Origin: Diplosphaera chodatii
Taxonomy: Eukaryota; Chlorophyta; Trebouxiophyceae; Prasiolales; Stichococcaceae
Direction of reading: 5' to 3'
Assembly (NCBI GenBank): GCA_032358165.1
Contig: JAALGY010000017.1
Location: 2,852,001-2,916,000 of the forward strand
Length of the DNA: 64,000 nucleotides
In this document: one piece after another, positions 21,701 through 34,356 of the stretch
How the letters are laid out: every line of letters starts with the position of its first letter
How positions within the stretch are numbered: position 1 is the first letter of the stretch
Program-made: the position numbers and the translations under genes
The notes under the pieces: generated by a model
What the model saw: the letters and a program-made list of their open reading frames with translations, nothing else
The model's database searches: none
Told to the model about the DNA's origin: nothing

Positions 21701-24396
21701 ATGGCCAGTGCTGCAGTGCAGCAAACTGGCACCCAGTTTCAGATCGCAGTTTTGGACCAGGTTGTCAACGCTGAACAACTGCAGCTGCTGTTTGCTGCCG
21801 TGCGCTGTGAGATTTCTGGTTGGCCTGAAGCTGCTGGTGAGTGCCAGCACGCCAAGGCGGCAGCGCACAGCTCCAGCGCTCAGCACCTGGCAGCGCTTAT
21901 ACTGTGTAGTACTGTCGCGACTGCAGTCATTGCTGGTGCATCCAAAGCGAGGTGGGGCTTCATCAGCCGGAGAAGCGTGACAGTTTTTGGTCACATGCAT
22001 GCGGCTGCGTCATGCTGATGCAGTGTCAAGCCTTTCAGACAGCTCCATGGCCACCGTCACACCTCACTTCGGAGCGTGGTGATGCATGCCATTTGCAATG
22101 CAGGGTGTGAGATCCCCGCACGCGGTCAGATGCCACAGGGCCGGCCGTGGACGGTGTCCATCGCGGTGGCCAGCTCTGTGATCGACAACACCCAGAACGC
22201 GGAGTTCGCCACGTATGTCGCCGGACAGATCGCACGCGCAGCCGCCATCTTCAACGTGGACGAGGTGAGCTCCGCTGTCTGCAGTGCCATCGCCCCCACA
22301 CGGCTGCCGCCTGCCACGGGCCCCATCCCCTCGCAACGTCGCGGCCGCTCAGCCTGCACCGGCCAGTCCCTGGACGCAGTGGTGACCCACGTGAAGCGGC
22401 TCAGGGGGCTGCGATGGCGCAGGTGGTGGTGATAGATGAGGAGCCGGCCGACGACGGCACGGTCAGCGCGGGCGCGGCGTTCCTGGCGCGCATCCTGCAG
22501 TACCAGGAGACCCCGCAGTACCTGCGCAAGTGAGCCGGCTGCCTCAGTGCCATGGCATTCTCGCTTAGTCTGGGGGTGCCATTCCTATTGTATGTCAAAA
22601 CTGCTGGGTGGAGCGGGCTGAAGCTGGGCATGCGGCGGCAGGCAGATTGCGCGGGGGGCGGCGCCGCAGCATACTGGCACGTGGTCGACAGCCCCCATTC
22701 GCACGGCGGACTCGAGGGGCTCGACAGGCGCTAGCTGGCGGGAGAGCACAACGCTGACCTGCGCGCCTTGGGACTGACTGCAGGGCGCTGGTGCCATTCC
22801 ACCGGGACCTGCGGCTGGCGGGGCTGCTGCCGCCGGTGGACGCGCCGCACCACATGCGCGCCATGGAGTGGCGCCCCTACAGGGAGGGCGCCGTGCTGTC
22901 CTCCGACCCCGACACCGGCAGCCTCGTCGACGTGGGGCTGTACGAGACGGTGAGGACTTGCTGCATCGAGAGGCTTGTTGGCAGCTGGCTGAGCATCCCT
23001 GACCATGCTGCCTGCTGGAGAGCCGTGCCGCACCTGGCCTCATGCGGCTCCACTAGATGAAAATGTGACGAGCAGAATCCAATCCTGCTCGGTGGTGGCT
23101 CTGTGTGTACGCATGTGGGGTTTGTACTGCTTAGCTGGCCTCTTGAGCAGCACGCTGGCGCAGGCGTCTGTCAAATGCCGCAGCTGACAATTTTGATGCC
23201 ATGTGCGACAGCGAGAGCAACCCTGAAAGCAGCAACCTGAGATGCCAGGACAAGACCAGCGTTCCCGAGGTCGCGGTTTGCTGGCCCTGCAGCATGTGCA
23301 CGAGGCGCTGCGGACGGGGGCACGGGTGCCGCTGGTAATGACAAAACACTGCAGCCTCTCCACAAAATGCGCAAGCTTCGACGCTGTTTTCGTCCACCCT
23401 GCAGCAAGCGCACGTGCCGGAGGCGCTGCAGACGGGGGTGCGGGTGACGCTGGCGACGGGCGACGAGCGACTGCCAACCCAATGCCTACCGATGGCAACC
23501 CATGTTGCTGCCAACCTTGACGTTTGAATGTCGTGTCCTCTCACCCTGCAGCAAGCGCACGTGCCGGAGGCGCTGCAGACGGGGGTGCGGGTGACGCTGG
23601 CGATGGGCGACGCGCCCGAGCCGGAGCCCAGCCCGGCGGGCGAGGGGGAGGTGCTGCCGGCGCGGCTGGTGTCGCCGGCGGAGCCGCGGGAAGCCGCGGG
23701 GCTGTACTGGGGGTACACCACGCGGCTGGCGGCGGGCCTCGGCGCGGCGCTCAGCGACTGCCCCTTCGAGGTGGGCGGCAGCCTTCATGTGCTGCAACTG
23801 AATACAGTACAGCCCCCACCAGCATGATCAGCTTGTAACCTACCATATCTTGTAATATATGAATCATCTAATATATTTCCTAGAACATATGCATCGTATG
23901 TACCTCAGAGCAATGATGGTGCCAGCTACACTGCAAACCTCGCAGCCGCTTTGCTGTCTGTGCATGGTTACGCCAGCCGGACGGACTGACTGGTTGTCAG
24001 TGCCGACATGGTAGCAGATGATGGGCCATACGACCTGCGTCCTGCTGCCTGACAATTGCATTCAGTCATTCAACGGTCTGAGCTTTGCTTAATGTGAAGG
24101 GGGGCTACGACCTGCTGGTGGGCACGTCGGAGCGCGGCAGCGCGGCGGAGGCGCCGAAGTTCCGGCTGCCGCCCTTCCAGCACGCGCTGGTGGCCTTCGG
24201 CGGGCCCAAGGGGCTGGAGGACGCGGCGGGGCGGGACCCGGCGCTGCAGGGGGGCCCCGCCGCCGCGCAGCAGTTCAGCATGTACGTCAACACCTGCCCG
24301 CAGCAGGGCAGCCGGACCATCAGGACGGAGGAGGCGATCCTGGTGTCCCTGGGCTTCATGCAGTCGGCGATCCGCGCCGCGGGGCAGTCGGGCTGA
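21701..24396 (+). CDS. SPOUT1: SPOUT-domain RNA methyltransferase, C9orf114/SPOUT1 (CENP-32) family
   Basis: Exons 21701-21836, 22104-22264, 22423-22529, 22784-22949, 23552-23770 and 24100-24396 make 1086 nt (361 aa; animal homologues about 376). The SPOUT fold is clear from residue 60: RPWTVSIAVASSVIDN, TYVAGQIARAAAIFNVDE, PFHRDLRLAGLLPPVDAPHH, GLYWGYTTRLAAGL, GYDLLVGTSERG and the cofactor-side C-terminus CPQQGSRTIRTEEAILVSLG. The family is a SAM-dependent SPOUT (trefoil-knot) methyltransferase acting on rRNA and linked in animals to spindle/kinetochore function. The first exon is least certain: it joins in phase but lacks the Lys-rich character of animal N-termini. Two extra partial copies of exon 5 lie in the intron before it. 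An AT-rich stretch near 23830-23910 lies in the last intron. Confidence 0.92.
23285..23617 (+). repeat. Three tandem copies of the SPOUT1 exon-5 acceptor and 5' end
   Basis: Copies at about 23285-23340 (diverged), 23396-23467 and 23546-23617 (real exon). Copies 2 and 3 are almost identical through acceptor and exon start. Copy 2 reads in frame at first but reaches a TGA before any donor I trust, so it looks like a decoy acceptor. Confidence 0.85.
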
Positions 24397-24913
24397 GTTG
24401 GCAGGGGTCAGCTGAGTGAGCACAGGGCCTGAGTCGTTCAGCCATGCGCACCATGCAGATAGTTTCAGGAGAAGTGTCAGCAGGGATTCAAATGGAACAA
24501 AGTCGTGTCTGGTGCCAGGTGTTCTCGTCAGTTTGATGCTCAGGCAGAACCGCTCGTGAACACGTGGCAACGCAACAGAAAATCAGGAACGCACAACAGC
24601 AAACACAGGCATCGCAGCCCGCTCCTCATCTCAAAAACCACTACTGTACATCCATGTACCTCACCAGGCTGGTGCCAGCAAGAGCTGCTGCTGGAGTTGG
24701 TAGCAAGAGGACCGCTGGTCCGTCAATCAGCATGGTGTCTGTCACCAGCTTGCATTCTGTGCCTGCGTTGACATAAGCCCCGCCCTGCTGAACGCTCCGA
24801 TGTTGTATTGTGCATGTTGGGCACCACATCGTGCACCACTAAAGCGAATTAGAACTGCTCGAGGAGTCCCGCCCACTGAACCGTCGAGACTGCCGTGTGG
24901 TCATCCTCTGCGC
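24397..24913. other. Convergent 3' spacer
   Basis: Between the stops of SPOUT1 (+) and the 128-aa gene (-). No exon or RNA gene is visible. Confidence 0.5.
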
Positions 24914-26115
24914 TCATGCCGTCTCATCAGCTGGCAGCGCTCCGTAGGGGTTGGATGCGTCGCCTGCGGGGGCCGCACCGCGCTCCGCGGCCACCTGCTG
25001 CGCCGGCTGCTGCGCCTTTGATGCCTTGCTGGGGTCCACATCCTGTTGAAGACATGAGGTGTGGATCAGAGGAAAAATTCGCAATCATGTCGGAGGTGTT
25101 GCATACAAGCTGCCATGCGCTCTATGCGATCTGTACTGTGCCCTGTGCACAGTACTGCCACACGGTCTGGGTCGCTATCATGACATCATTGCCCTCCTCA
25201 ACCGGTTGCAGTCACATCAAGGGGCGCTTTGTAGGTGGATGAGCAAGCTTGCACGTGTTGCCAGCCCATGGGCAGCTCGCTTAGCCTAGGTCGCTCAGCT
25301 GCTTGCTGCTGTCGTTCAGCGTGTCACGCCGCTTGCAGCAAGATGAGCATGGCACCGGGGCGCGACATATGTCGCTGCAGGAGTCCAACGATCAGAAATG
25401 TCCGCTAACCTGGAAGTCCTTCTGTTCGTAGAACGACGGCCCCATGCCGGCCTCTGCGCGCTGCGCCTCGCGCACCTCAGCCGGCGTTGGCTCTGCGGAT
25501 GGAGACATATGCATAGATCATCAGCGCAGCAGTTTGTGATCTGCTGGATTGCCAGTAAGATGACAAGGTGGTTGAGTGCGTTGCGGCCGTATCTTCAGGC
25601 CATGCATGCTGCCACTGACATGGCCTGCAGCGAGCAGGGGCTGCCCGTCACAGACTTCCATGCGACAGGCATTCCCAGGACCTCAAATGGAGCTGCTTAC
25701 CTCCCCATGCGGACTCTCTGGCGTGCTCGGCCCTCAGGCGCGACGGCTCGCCTGCGTTCTTCTGGTAGTCCACCTGGAACGCCTTTTGCTCCTCGGACAG
25801 CTGGTCGGCCTGCATAAACGTGCAGAGCATCAAATAAAGTCTGTGATATCATGCTACATGGCCTGAAGCAATACTTCTCGGTATTTTCTATGGCACCTGG
25901 GCGAGAAACAGCACCGAAGCTCAGCATTTTGGCTGAGGTGCACCCACTCGTGGGCGGACAATACTGGTGCCCAGGCACTGCAGATGAAGCATAACATGCA
26001 TTATCCTCCATACACACTGTGCAACAGCTGTTGTGTCGAGGTAACGCACGTCCGGAACATACGGCTCCTGATTGACACCCGGGTTGCGAGGAGGCACGAT
26101 GCCGGGCGCAGCCAT
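24914..26115 (-). CDS. 128-aa hydrophilic protein of unknown function
   Basis: Four exons, 26050-26115, 25701-25809, 25410-25492 and 24914-25042, total 387 nt with all phases matching. The start ATG at 26115 gives MAAPGIVPPRNPGVNQEPYV. The middle is charged and helical (QLSEEQKAFQVDYQKN, LRAEHARESAWG, AEVREAQRAEAGMG), with a short GPSFYEQKDF motif. The C-terminus is Ala/Gln-rich, ending NPYGALPADETA. There is no signal peptide or membrane segment. The compact gene structure and strong codon bias argue that it is real, and the motif-like islands suggest a conserved small protein. I do not recognise it. Confidence 0.72.
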
Positions 26116-26742
26116 GCCGAAACGGTGCGGGGCAGTGTATTGGTCAGCTGGGATCTATTGCCAGTGCGGTTGCTCAGGTTAGAACGGCTGTTCGCACAGG
26201 CTGCAGCGCAGACTTTGGTCTGTGGAGAGATCCTCGTCATCACGTCAGCGTGACTCGGCAGAGCTCAAACCTCCCAACCGACAGCTACTTATCATGCATG
26301 CGTGCGGCTGCCCATGCGCTTGTTCAGATGTCTGTTACAACTTCAACATATGGTTTCGACATCTTGAGCAGCCCTGTGACAGCAAGGCGTCGCTGCACGC
26401 TGTTGTAGGCTGACCAGCTTTAGTATCGCAGGATAGACTGAGCACATGTTCATGCACGAAGCTCAGGCGCCATTTGCCCATGCAATCATACACGGCCGTA
26501 TCGCCAACTGGATCTGACACCAGCATGCCTGAGACAAGGCGCTCGGCCTAAGTGCCAACCACACCAATCAGCAGCATGGGGGGCTGCCTGGCTGTACCCG
26601 TGTCGCCCCGCCGAGGCGGCGTATGGGCTGCAGACGTGAGCTGATCATGCAATGCTGCCCACCTTTGCACAAGCTGGCCATGGCGTGTCTTTGACCCAAA
26701 CCTTCAGACATGCAGCTGCGGATGCGGGTGTTCTGAAAAGAC
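26116..26742. other. Divergent intergenic/promoter region
   Basis: Between the starts of the 128-aa gene (-) and the MAPKKK (+). Any further 5' exon of the kinase would lie here; none is evident. Confidence 0.45.
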
Positions 26743-29700
26743 ATGATGAGGATAGTCCCTCACGGCCTGCTGCAGGGCGAATGGCAGCCGTCGGGCGTCA
26801 TGACCGTCAGCGAGGCGGCGCCGGCGAGCCCGCCGGGGGACTTCGCCAATATCAGCCCCTACTCGGGTATCAGCCGCGTCAGCGGCAGCCCCTTTCGGGG
26901 GCCGCCAACACACAGCCCGCTGCAGGAGCACGTGAGCCGGCCTCAGTAGCGTTTGAAAACTGCCTGCTGGCTGTGATACCGAGCTTCTGAACCGGGGATT
27001 GGCCGAGCTGCCGTAGGATCAGGTGCAGCCTGCGGATGCGGGGTCATGCGCCGATGTGCTTGCCGCAGGGCATCCGGCACTCGCAGCAGCTGCGGCGCTC
27101 GCAGCACTGGGGCGGCCGCACCCCGCAGGCCGGCGGCGACGACATCGACTCGGCCGCGCCCGGCAGCGGCGGCGCCCGCCGCCGCCCGCCCGCCATCGAC
27201 CCCTACGCCGACCTGCCCAGCGAGCCGGAGGTGGGGCTTCCCTGATATATTCGGCGACACGGCTGAGTTGATCATGTCTGCCGCACACAGGAATGACGCC
27301 GTCTGGCAGGCAGCCCCTACCTTCTGGGTGTCTGAGCATGCTCTTGCAGATGCAACCAGATTGACGGCACAGCTGGACGTGTCACAAGTGCTGCTGATCG
27401 TCCGGACACCATGGCGCATGTGTCTGTTCAGGTGGACGAGACGCCCAAGAGCTGGACGCGCGGCGAGCTCATCGGCGAGGGCGCCTTCGGCAGCGTATAC
27501 AGCGGGCTGGACAACGACACCGGCCGCCTCATGGCCGTCAAGCAGGTGCCTTCTGAGGGAGGCCTGGGGCCTGGGGTCTCAGCCCCCCAGATTTGGCCAC
27601 CATCTCCCTGCTGACTCCGCAGCCCGGGCGTTGCACCACCGTCACATGTTGTTGCCAGTAGCGGCCAGCAGTGGTAAGGGTGTCACGGCACCTCAGCAGC
27701 CGGGCAGCCCTGTCGTGGCCGCACGCCAGTGCGCTGATCACGGTCGCCGTCCCCACAGGTGCGGGTGCCGCGGGCGGCGGCGGTGAAGGGCAGGGTGGCG
27801 GTGCACCTCAGCGGCCTGGAGGCGGACATCAACGTGCTGCGCCGCCTGGAGCACCCCAACATCGTGCGGTACCTGGTGCGATCCACCACCGCCCTGCCCA
27901 CAACCGCAGCACCCCGGAGCCTCCACAGCGGTTTTGGCCGCGCAGCAGCTGTGCACCAGCGTGTGGTCATGAGTCGGGGCACCAAGGCCTGGGTGTGTGT
28001 TGCTACAGGGCAGCGAGCGGCAGGGGGAGTTCATCAACATCTTCCTGGAGTTTGTGCCCGGTGGCTCTATCGCTGCCATGCTCACCAAGTTTGGTGCGCC
28101 CTCAACACCCCACGACTCTGTAACAGCTGCCAAAGACAAAACAGACAAAACAGGCAGGCCAGACGCCTCCGGCCCAAGCAGATAGTGGACCTACAGCAGA
28201 CACCTGTGCATACCTGTGGGAAGGTAAAGCATGCTGTCTTGGCAGCCTGCGGTACCACGTGTTTTTGCCGTAACTGAGTCCGGCACTCTGCAACCCGCAG
28301 GCGCGCTGCTGGAGCCGGTGGTGCGCATCTACACCCGCGACATCCTGATGGGCCTGGCCTACCTGCACCAGCACCGCATCATGCACCGGGACATCAAGGT
28401 GCGGCGGCAGCAGCAGCACTCCGAGGTGTTGAGGGTATGCCTTCCTGCGCCCAGGTGGCAGAGGACGCTGGGAAATTTGAATCATGGCACACGCGCCGTG
28501 CAGCACAGTGCAGCTCTGTAGCAGTTGGTGCTAGGTAGATTCGCTTCCTCAGGCGGTTTGGCGAGAGGCTGCTGCCCTGAATGGGGGCGTGGGCCCGCTT
28601 TCGGAATGGACACGACCATACAGCAAACGCTGCCACATCGGTCATCACCGCAGCATGGCATTCACCACGAGCTGTGTTCAGCTGTCTGTTGCTGTGCAGG
28701 GCGCCAACCTGCTGGTGACCAGCAAGGGGCGCATCAAGCTGGCCGACTTTGGCGCCTCCCGCAAGATCGAGGAGCTGGCCAGCTGCGGTAAGTTCCGTTC
28801 GCTGTGCACATCGCTAGGAACCTGTCGCATCATGTTCATGTGGGCTCATGCTGATGCAAACACAGACAAGCATCGCTACCAATCCGAGCAAGGCCCAGCT
28901 GAGGCCTGAACCCCGCTGCACCCCTGCGCACGGTGCAGACTCGAACATCTCGCGATCGCTGCGGGGCACCGCCTACTGGATGGCGCCCGAGGTCATCAAG
29001 CAAGACGGCCACGGGCGCGCGGCCGACATCTGGTCCGTCGGCTGCACCGTCATCGAGATGCTGACCGGCAAGCCGCCCTGGACCCAGTACGACAACCAGG
29101 TGCCGCTGCTGTGAGGCACCACAGCTGGGCGATGATGGTGCAGCGCCCTCAGGAGCGCTGCACTCAACTATCTAGTGGCATTTTGCGCACTATGTAGACA
29201 CCCCAAGCGTGGTAGCAGGGTGCGCTTTTAGAGTAGTGGGGTGACCTGTCTGCCGAGCCGCGGCTGCCGGCCAGCACATGGACTGCTGTAGCTTGACGCC
29301 TCCCACTAGCTAAACACCAAGTCCAACGTTGCTCGGACGCTAGCCGCCTGTTGGGCAGCAGCCAGCGCAGACTGATGCAGTGTGCTGCGGTGCAGGTGTC
29401 CGCAATGTACCACATCGCCCAGGCGATCGGGGGCCCGCCGCTGCCAGACTGTGTGTCGCACGAGGGCCGCGACTTCCTGCGCCTGTGCTTCAACAGGTGA
29501 GCCACTGCTGTAAAATAGCTCCCACTGCCCTTAGAAGACTGGCAGCGGTCCAGCTGTGTCTGAAGCCGTGCTGCAGCTTGAAGGATGCAACAGTGCTGCA
29601 AACACTGCAACTTTGGACCTGCTGATCCTCGGCTTTCGGCTTTCCCCGACTCTGACACACCACCAGCTTACCCCTCACACCTTGATAGGTGCTTCCCTCA

Positions 29701-32700
29701 TGCAACAGAAACCCCAGGACGCGCGCTACGGCGGTGGAGCTGCTGGGGCACGACTTCCTGCGGCCGCCGGTGCCGCGCACCCCGGGCGGCAGCGTCGCCC
29801 CCGCCGGCAGCCCCTCCGAACGCCAGGCGCAGGTACACACCCCCTGGCGCACCCACGCTGTCCCTGTCCACAAACACGTGTGCACTCAGATGCGCCACCT
29901 GAGGGTCTGTGACACCTTGTCAGGAGCGCCGGCTGACAGCTTACACGCATGCTCTCGACACATGCAATGCTGCAGCAGTGCCGCCAGACTCTGCAACCTC
30001 ATTCGGTCAGCCAGCATTCGACACCTCAAAAGCCTTCCTCGCAGGCGCTGGCGCCGCTGCAGCTGCCGGCGGACCAGCCGCGGGCCGCGCCGCCCATGTT
30101 CGTGCCCAACCAGGCGCCGGGCGCCCCCGTGTCCCCCATCCCGGTGCCCATCTTCAAACCCTAAACCCCAAAACCTGCAACCGCTTCCACGATTCACCTG
30201 TTCCAGGCGCTCAAGTGTTGCTGCTTATTTGACCACACCGCAGTGCTGCCAGTGCCATTGCACATGTGCTGCCCCACACTGGTGCCCAGTCAGTACGAAG
30301 TACAGTGCTCTGTGTGACTGCAGGAAGAAACGGAGGAGTGGCTGCGCGGCAGCGGCGCCACAGCGGCCTCGGCGACGCCGCCGCCCCCGAGCCCGGGCCC
30401 CGCGCCCGGGTCCCTGGTGGACAGCCTGCGCGCCAACCTGGCCATCTCCGCCGCAGCGCTGGGCTCCGAGGCGCAGCGACGCGAGCACCAGCAGCAGCAG
30501 CGGCGGCAGCAGGGGCAGCAGCAGGGGGCGGAGGCAGCGCCAGGCGCAGGGAGCCGCCCCGGCTCGCCGCCCATGATCCAGCTGGACAGCCTCGACGGCG
30601 GCGCCGGCGGCGACCCCTTCGTCGGCCAGCCCTGTGGCGAAAGCACACCCGAGGCCGCTGGCGGTGAAGCCGCAGCACATAAAGCTTCCGACAGCTTCAC
30701 AACACCTCCGAAGGCTCTGGCAGCAGATATTGGTCAAGGCGATGCAGCAACAGCGGCCAACACTGCAGTGCAGAGTGATGCAGCGGTGCAAGGCGACACA
30801 GCTGACGGCTCGCCGCCAGCCGCGGCCGCGCCCGCAGACGCGACGGCGGTGGCGGTGCCGAGAACCCCGCCGCAGCCGACGCTGAGGGCGAGCGTCAACC
30901 CCCGCGCGCACGCCCTTGCGGACGACACCAGCAGCGTGGCCGACAACCCCTTCGAGGTATTTCTGTCAGAAAAGCGCTACTATGTACAGACGTTCAGGGT
31001 GCACGGCCTAAGGTGTGTCCGGTGGAACGCCTGCGAAAACGCGGCACAGCAAGGCATGCTTCCCTGACCTGCGGCCACCAAAACCACTCCAGTGTTTTCT
31101 CAGCAAACAGCCTGTGCCTGCTGCCTGCAGGAGTTCAACCCGATGGAGGAGCCCGAGCCACATATGGAGCTCGCTGGCGGCGGCGGCGTCGCAGCAACCG
31201 CCGCGCTGTTCTCCGCCGTCAACGCCGCCGGCCTGTCCTGCATGTCCCCCGGACCCAGGTGAGCGAGAATGCCCTCCAATGTGTTCGATTGCATCACAGG
31301 CGCCCTTCAGACCTTGCTCTTCTGTTCGCTGCGTGTGGTCCAAGCTCCCGTCGCATGCCGTCAGGAGCTGAGCAAGTCTCGCTGCGATGTCAGACGAGAC
31401 AAATATAGACACTGCAGCACGGCCAGCTTCGCAACTGTGTAACCCCTGAAACTCATATGTCCTGAAGGCTGCGGCCGCCGTCGCACGCCATCAGCGACGG
31501 CAGCGCGCCCTCCAGCGGCGCCGGCTCCCCCCGCGTGCTGGACTTTTACGCCCCTGGGCCCCGCCCCGCCGCGGCCGCCGCGCCCCTGGAGTCCTCCCTG
31601 CAGCAGGTGCAGCGCCTCCTGCCGACCCCGGTCATCAGCTGTCTTCAGCAGCCTTGTTGGACTGCCCTCAGTATCGAATGCATGTCCTGCTGGTGCGGGC
31701 CATCAGCTGTTGCTCCTTTTTCCACCCCACCTACACGGTTCAGGGTCTTGCTGCTGGTGTGGGTTGGCGCGGGCCATCGGAGATATGCAGCACTCTGTCA
31801 CATGTTGCCTGGGGACCATGCAATATGGCCGAAGCTGGGTTTCCATTGCAGGGCATGGCAATCCAGGACTACGCGGCGCAGACGGCGGCGGCGGCGGTGG
31901 CGCGCGTCAGCCAGGTGTTTGTGCGCGACGAGGGGGCGCAGCGGGGCGCGCTGGCCGCCGCCATGTCCGCCGCCGGCTCCGGCGAGCTGCTGGCCCTGGC
32001 CGCAGGTCCGCGAGGTCGCACTGAGTGCACAGCGCCATGCTAGGCCTATCGATCGTTCGGCGCCTGTGTACTCTCATGGCTGCTTTGCATGCCAGGGCAG
32101 TGAGGCCGGCCCTTTATTGTGGCCGGCGTCTGAGGCTGCCACGAACGAGAGGCTGCACACCTTGCATAGCGCCCAGGCTCGGATCATCGGGTGTGTGCAG
32201 GCGTTGCAAGCGCGGCAGAGGGGCTGGGCGCGACAGTCGCAGCTCTGGGCGCCGCCACCGTCGGCCGGAAGCAGCAAGGCGAGTCTCCTGCTGCAGAAGC
32301 AGCCGCATCGGCTGCCACTGTGACGCAGCAGCCGGCAGGGGAAGCAGAGGAAGGCGAGGAGGAGGGGGCAGCGGACTATCTGTCGGCCAGCAGCGGCAGC
32401 GGCTTTTCTGACGGCAGCCTGGTGTACGAGCAGGAGCAGGCGTCGCCCAATGTGCAGCAGGGTGCGCTTTGTGAATGGTTTTCCATTGCACTCTACCCCT
32501 GTATAGGATGAAAATCAGCAGCGGGTCCCCAGCCGTGTGCGCCAGCGGCGGGGATGAGTGTGTGGCTCGGAGATGCACTGCTGCCCGTGCTGCAGTTGAT
32601 GTACATTCGACGCAGCGGTCCAGCACAGCAGTGCCTGACTCAGTGTGGCAGGGTCCCCAGCAACAAGAGGCAGGCTCCAAACCTGAGGCTCGACAACAGT

Positions 32701-33935
32701 ACACTGTTAAACCCTAATGACGCCGCGTACATGGGCGCTTTTCTGCTTCAGCAGGGAGCGGTGAGCGGCGGCAGTGGGGCGCGGAGCTGCGGCGGTCGTC
32801 GGGGTCCATGTCCAGCGCCGGCAGCAGGAAGCAGCAACCAGGCGCGGCGCGCAGCAGCAAGCAGCAGCAGCAGCAGCACAGCGCGTCTGCAAGCCAGCCC
32901 TTGCCCAAGGGCACAGCAGGTGCAGCAGTGGTCTCGCCAATGTTGTTTTGATCGGTTGCCGCTGCGTCATTCTCGCTGCACGTTCCACATCCCGGCAAGC
33001 CGATGCTGTAGGTGGCGGCAGCAGCGGCAGGGCAGTGGCAGCCGGCGCCGGCTCTGTGCCGACAACGCCTCAGAAGGCGCCCCGAGCCAGGGACGGCGCC
33101 CTCAGCAGAAGCGCCTCTTTGCCACCCCGCAGGTATGCTCCTAAGCGGCCCAATTGCTGCAGCAGCTTCGCACTTGTCTCGCTTCAGTTGCTGACGTGGC
33201 TGTCGCAGTGTGTCCTGAACTGCTCAGCTTGATCAGACTTTGTAGCGCCTGCGCTGTTGCCCGTCACTGTGCATGGCCTCACATGGCGCTGTGCGCCCTC
33301 GGACGGTTGTGCACCGCAAGACACCCTGGCCATGCGCCCGACAAATTGCCGACAAGCATGCACCTGCAGGGCCGCGGGGATGGCTGGAGCCGCAGCAGGC
33401 ACGGCGGCGCAGCCCGGCGGCGGCGGCGGCAGGACCCCCAGCAAGGCCAGGGCGCCGGGCTACGCGGACATGGCGTCGCCCGTGCAGCGCCAGCGCGGCA
33501 GCCGGCACGGTGCGCCTCCTGTGTCCTGTTGCATGTCTGCAGGTTGGACTGCACGACGTGCGTCTGATCTGAGGCTGGCGACAGCCTGCAGGACTGCTCG
33601 GTATCAATCGGGTAGCAATAGGGGTGCGCATTGCTGTGCTGAGGTGGAGCGTGCAGGGGATGGCACACAGCAGTGCACTGGCTCCTTCCCCCGCCCACTG
33701 GCGGGAGTGCCCTTCCACAAGGGCACTGGCCAGAACAGACTTGCGCTCCTGTGCTGCAGGCATCCCGCACAGCGCCAGCCCTGCAGCCAGGCGCCGAGGC
33801 GCCGCCGTCAGCCGGTCCCTGAGCGCGCTGCCCCAGGGTGGGCCGGTGGCCGCGCTGCAGGGTGGGTCCGCAGCGGCCGAGAGCGCCGAGCAGGCAGTGG
33901 CGTCCATGCTGCAGCGGGTGGCGAACCGAACATGA
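26743..33935 (+). CDS. MAP kinase kinase kinase, ANP/NPK1 (MEKK) type
   Basis: Twenty exons: 26743-26931, 27069-27230, 27432-27545, 27759-27875, 28009-28093, 28301-28398, 28700-28787, 28939-29099, 29396-29496, 29709-29832, 30045-30143, 30324-30956, 31131-31258, 31468-31606, 31852-32005, 32201-32461, 32755-32919, 33012-33132, 33370-33509 and 33760-33935. They sum to 3255 nt (1084 aa). The kinase domain spans about 124-390: [18 protein letters not shown] (Lys154), [16 protein letters not shown] (Asp253), LADFGAS (Asp271), [10 protein letters not shown] and [17 protein letters not shown], so it should be active. [11 protein letters not shown] and the PEV(I)K region fit plant ANP/NPK1 MAPKKKs. 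The 690-residue C-terminal tail is low complexity (Ala, Ser, Gln, Pro) with coiled-coil-like pieces. The first exon and the start are the least certain part. Confidence 0.93.
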
Positions 33936-34356
33936 TGCAAGCGAAAAACCCCAGCGCTGCCGAAGTTGATGTGTGATTCTGCTTTGGAGCAGCAATTGGA
34001 CGTGTCTGCATGTGGATCTGATTGGTGTGCAGCCTGCTCTGCTGCATTTGATGTTGATAGTAGAGTAGAAGCGCTGGAATGCAGTGCTCGTTGCTCATCA
34101 CCTGCCACGCTGTGATTGCGGGCACAAGACCATGCAAGTGAACTGAAGGTTTGGGCCGCAGCAGCTTCCACTCCGGCAACATGTCACCGGTAGTGCCCTG
34201 TATCCGTGGACTGTTGTCCCTGGTCTGGTTCTTTCGGCACATCTGTCAGCCGCCTCTGTCGGCGGCTGTTCGTGTGTCAAGCACGGCCTCTCGCGTGTCT
34301 CAGCGTTGGGAATGTGTCAAACAGGTGTCCAATTATGCGGCTTGTTTCCTGCAGGA
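33936..34356. other. Intergenic region
   Basis: Between the MAPKKK stop and the next plus-strand gene. No coding signal and no clear polyadenylation signal. Confidence 0.45.

Noticed and set aside
23830..23910. AT-rich stretch in the last SPOUT1 intron as a second organelle insertion
   Set aside because: No frame gives a recognisable mitochondrial or plastid protein, unlike the nad4 fragment.
27046..27786. 246-codon plus-strand frame
   Set aside because: Alternate frame over MAPKKK exons 2-4; the kinase motifs lie in another frame.
33233..34171. 312-codon minus-strand frame
   Set aside because: Antisense to the last MAPKKK exons; Cys/His/Arg-rich noise without splice structure.
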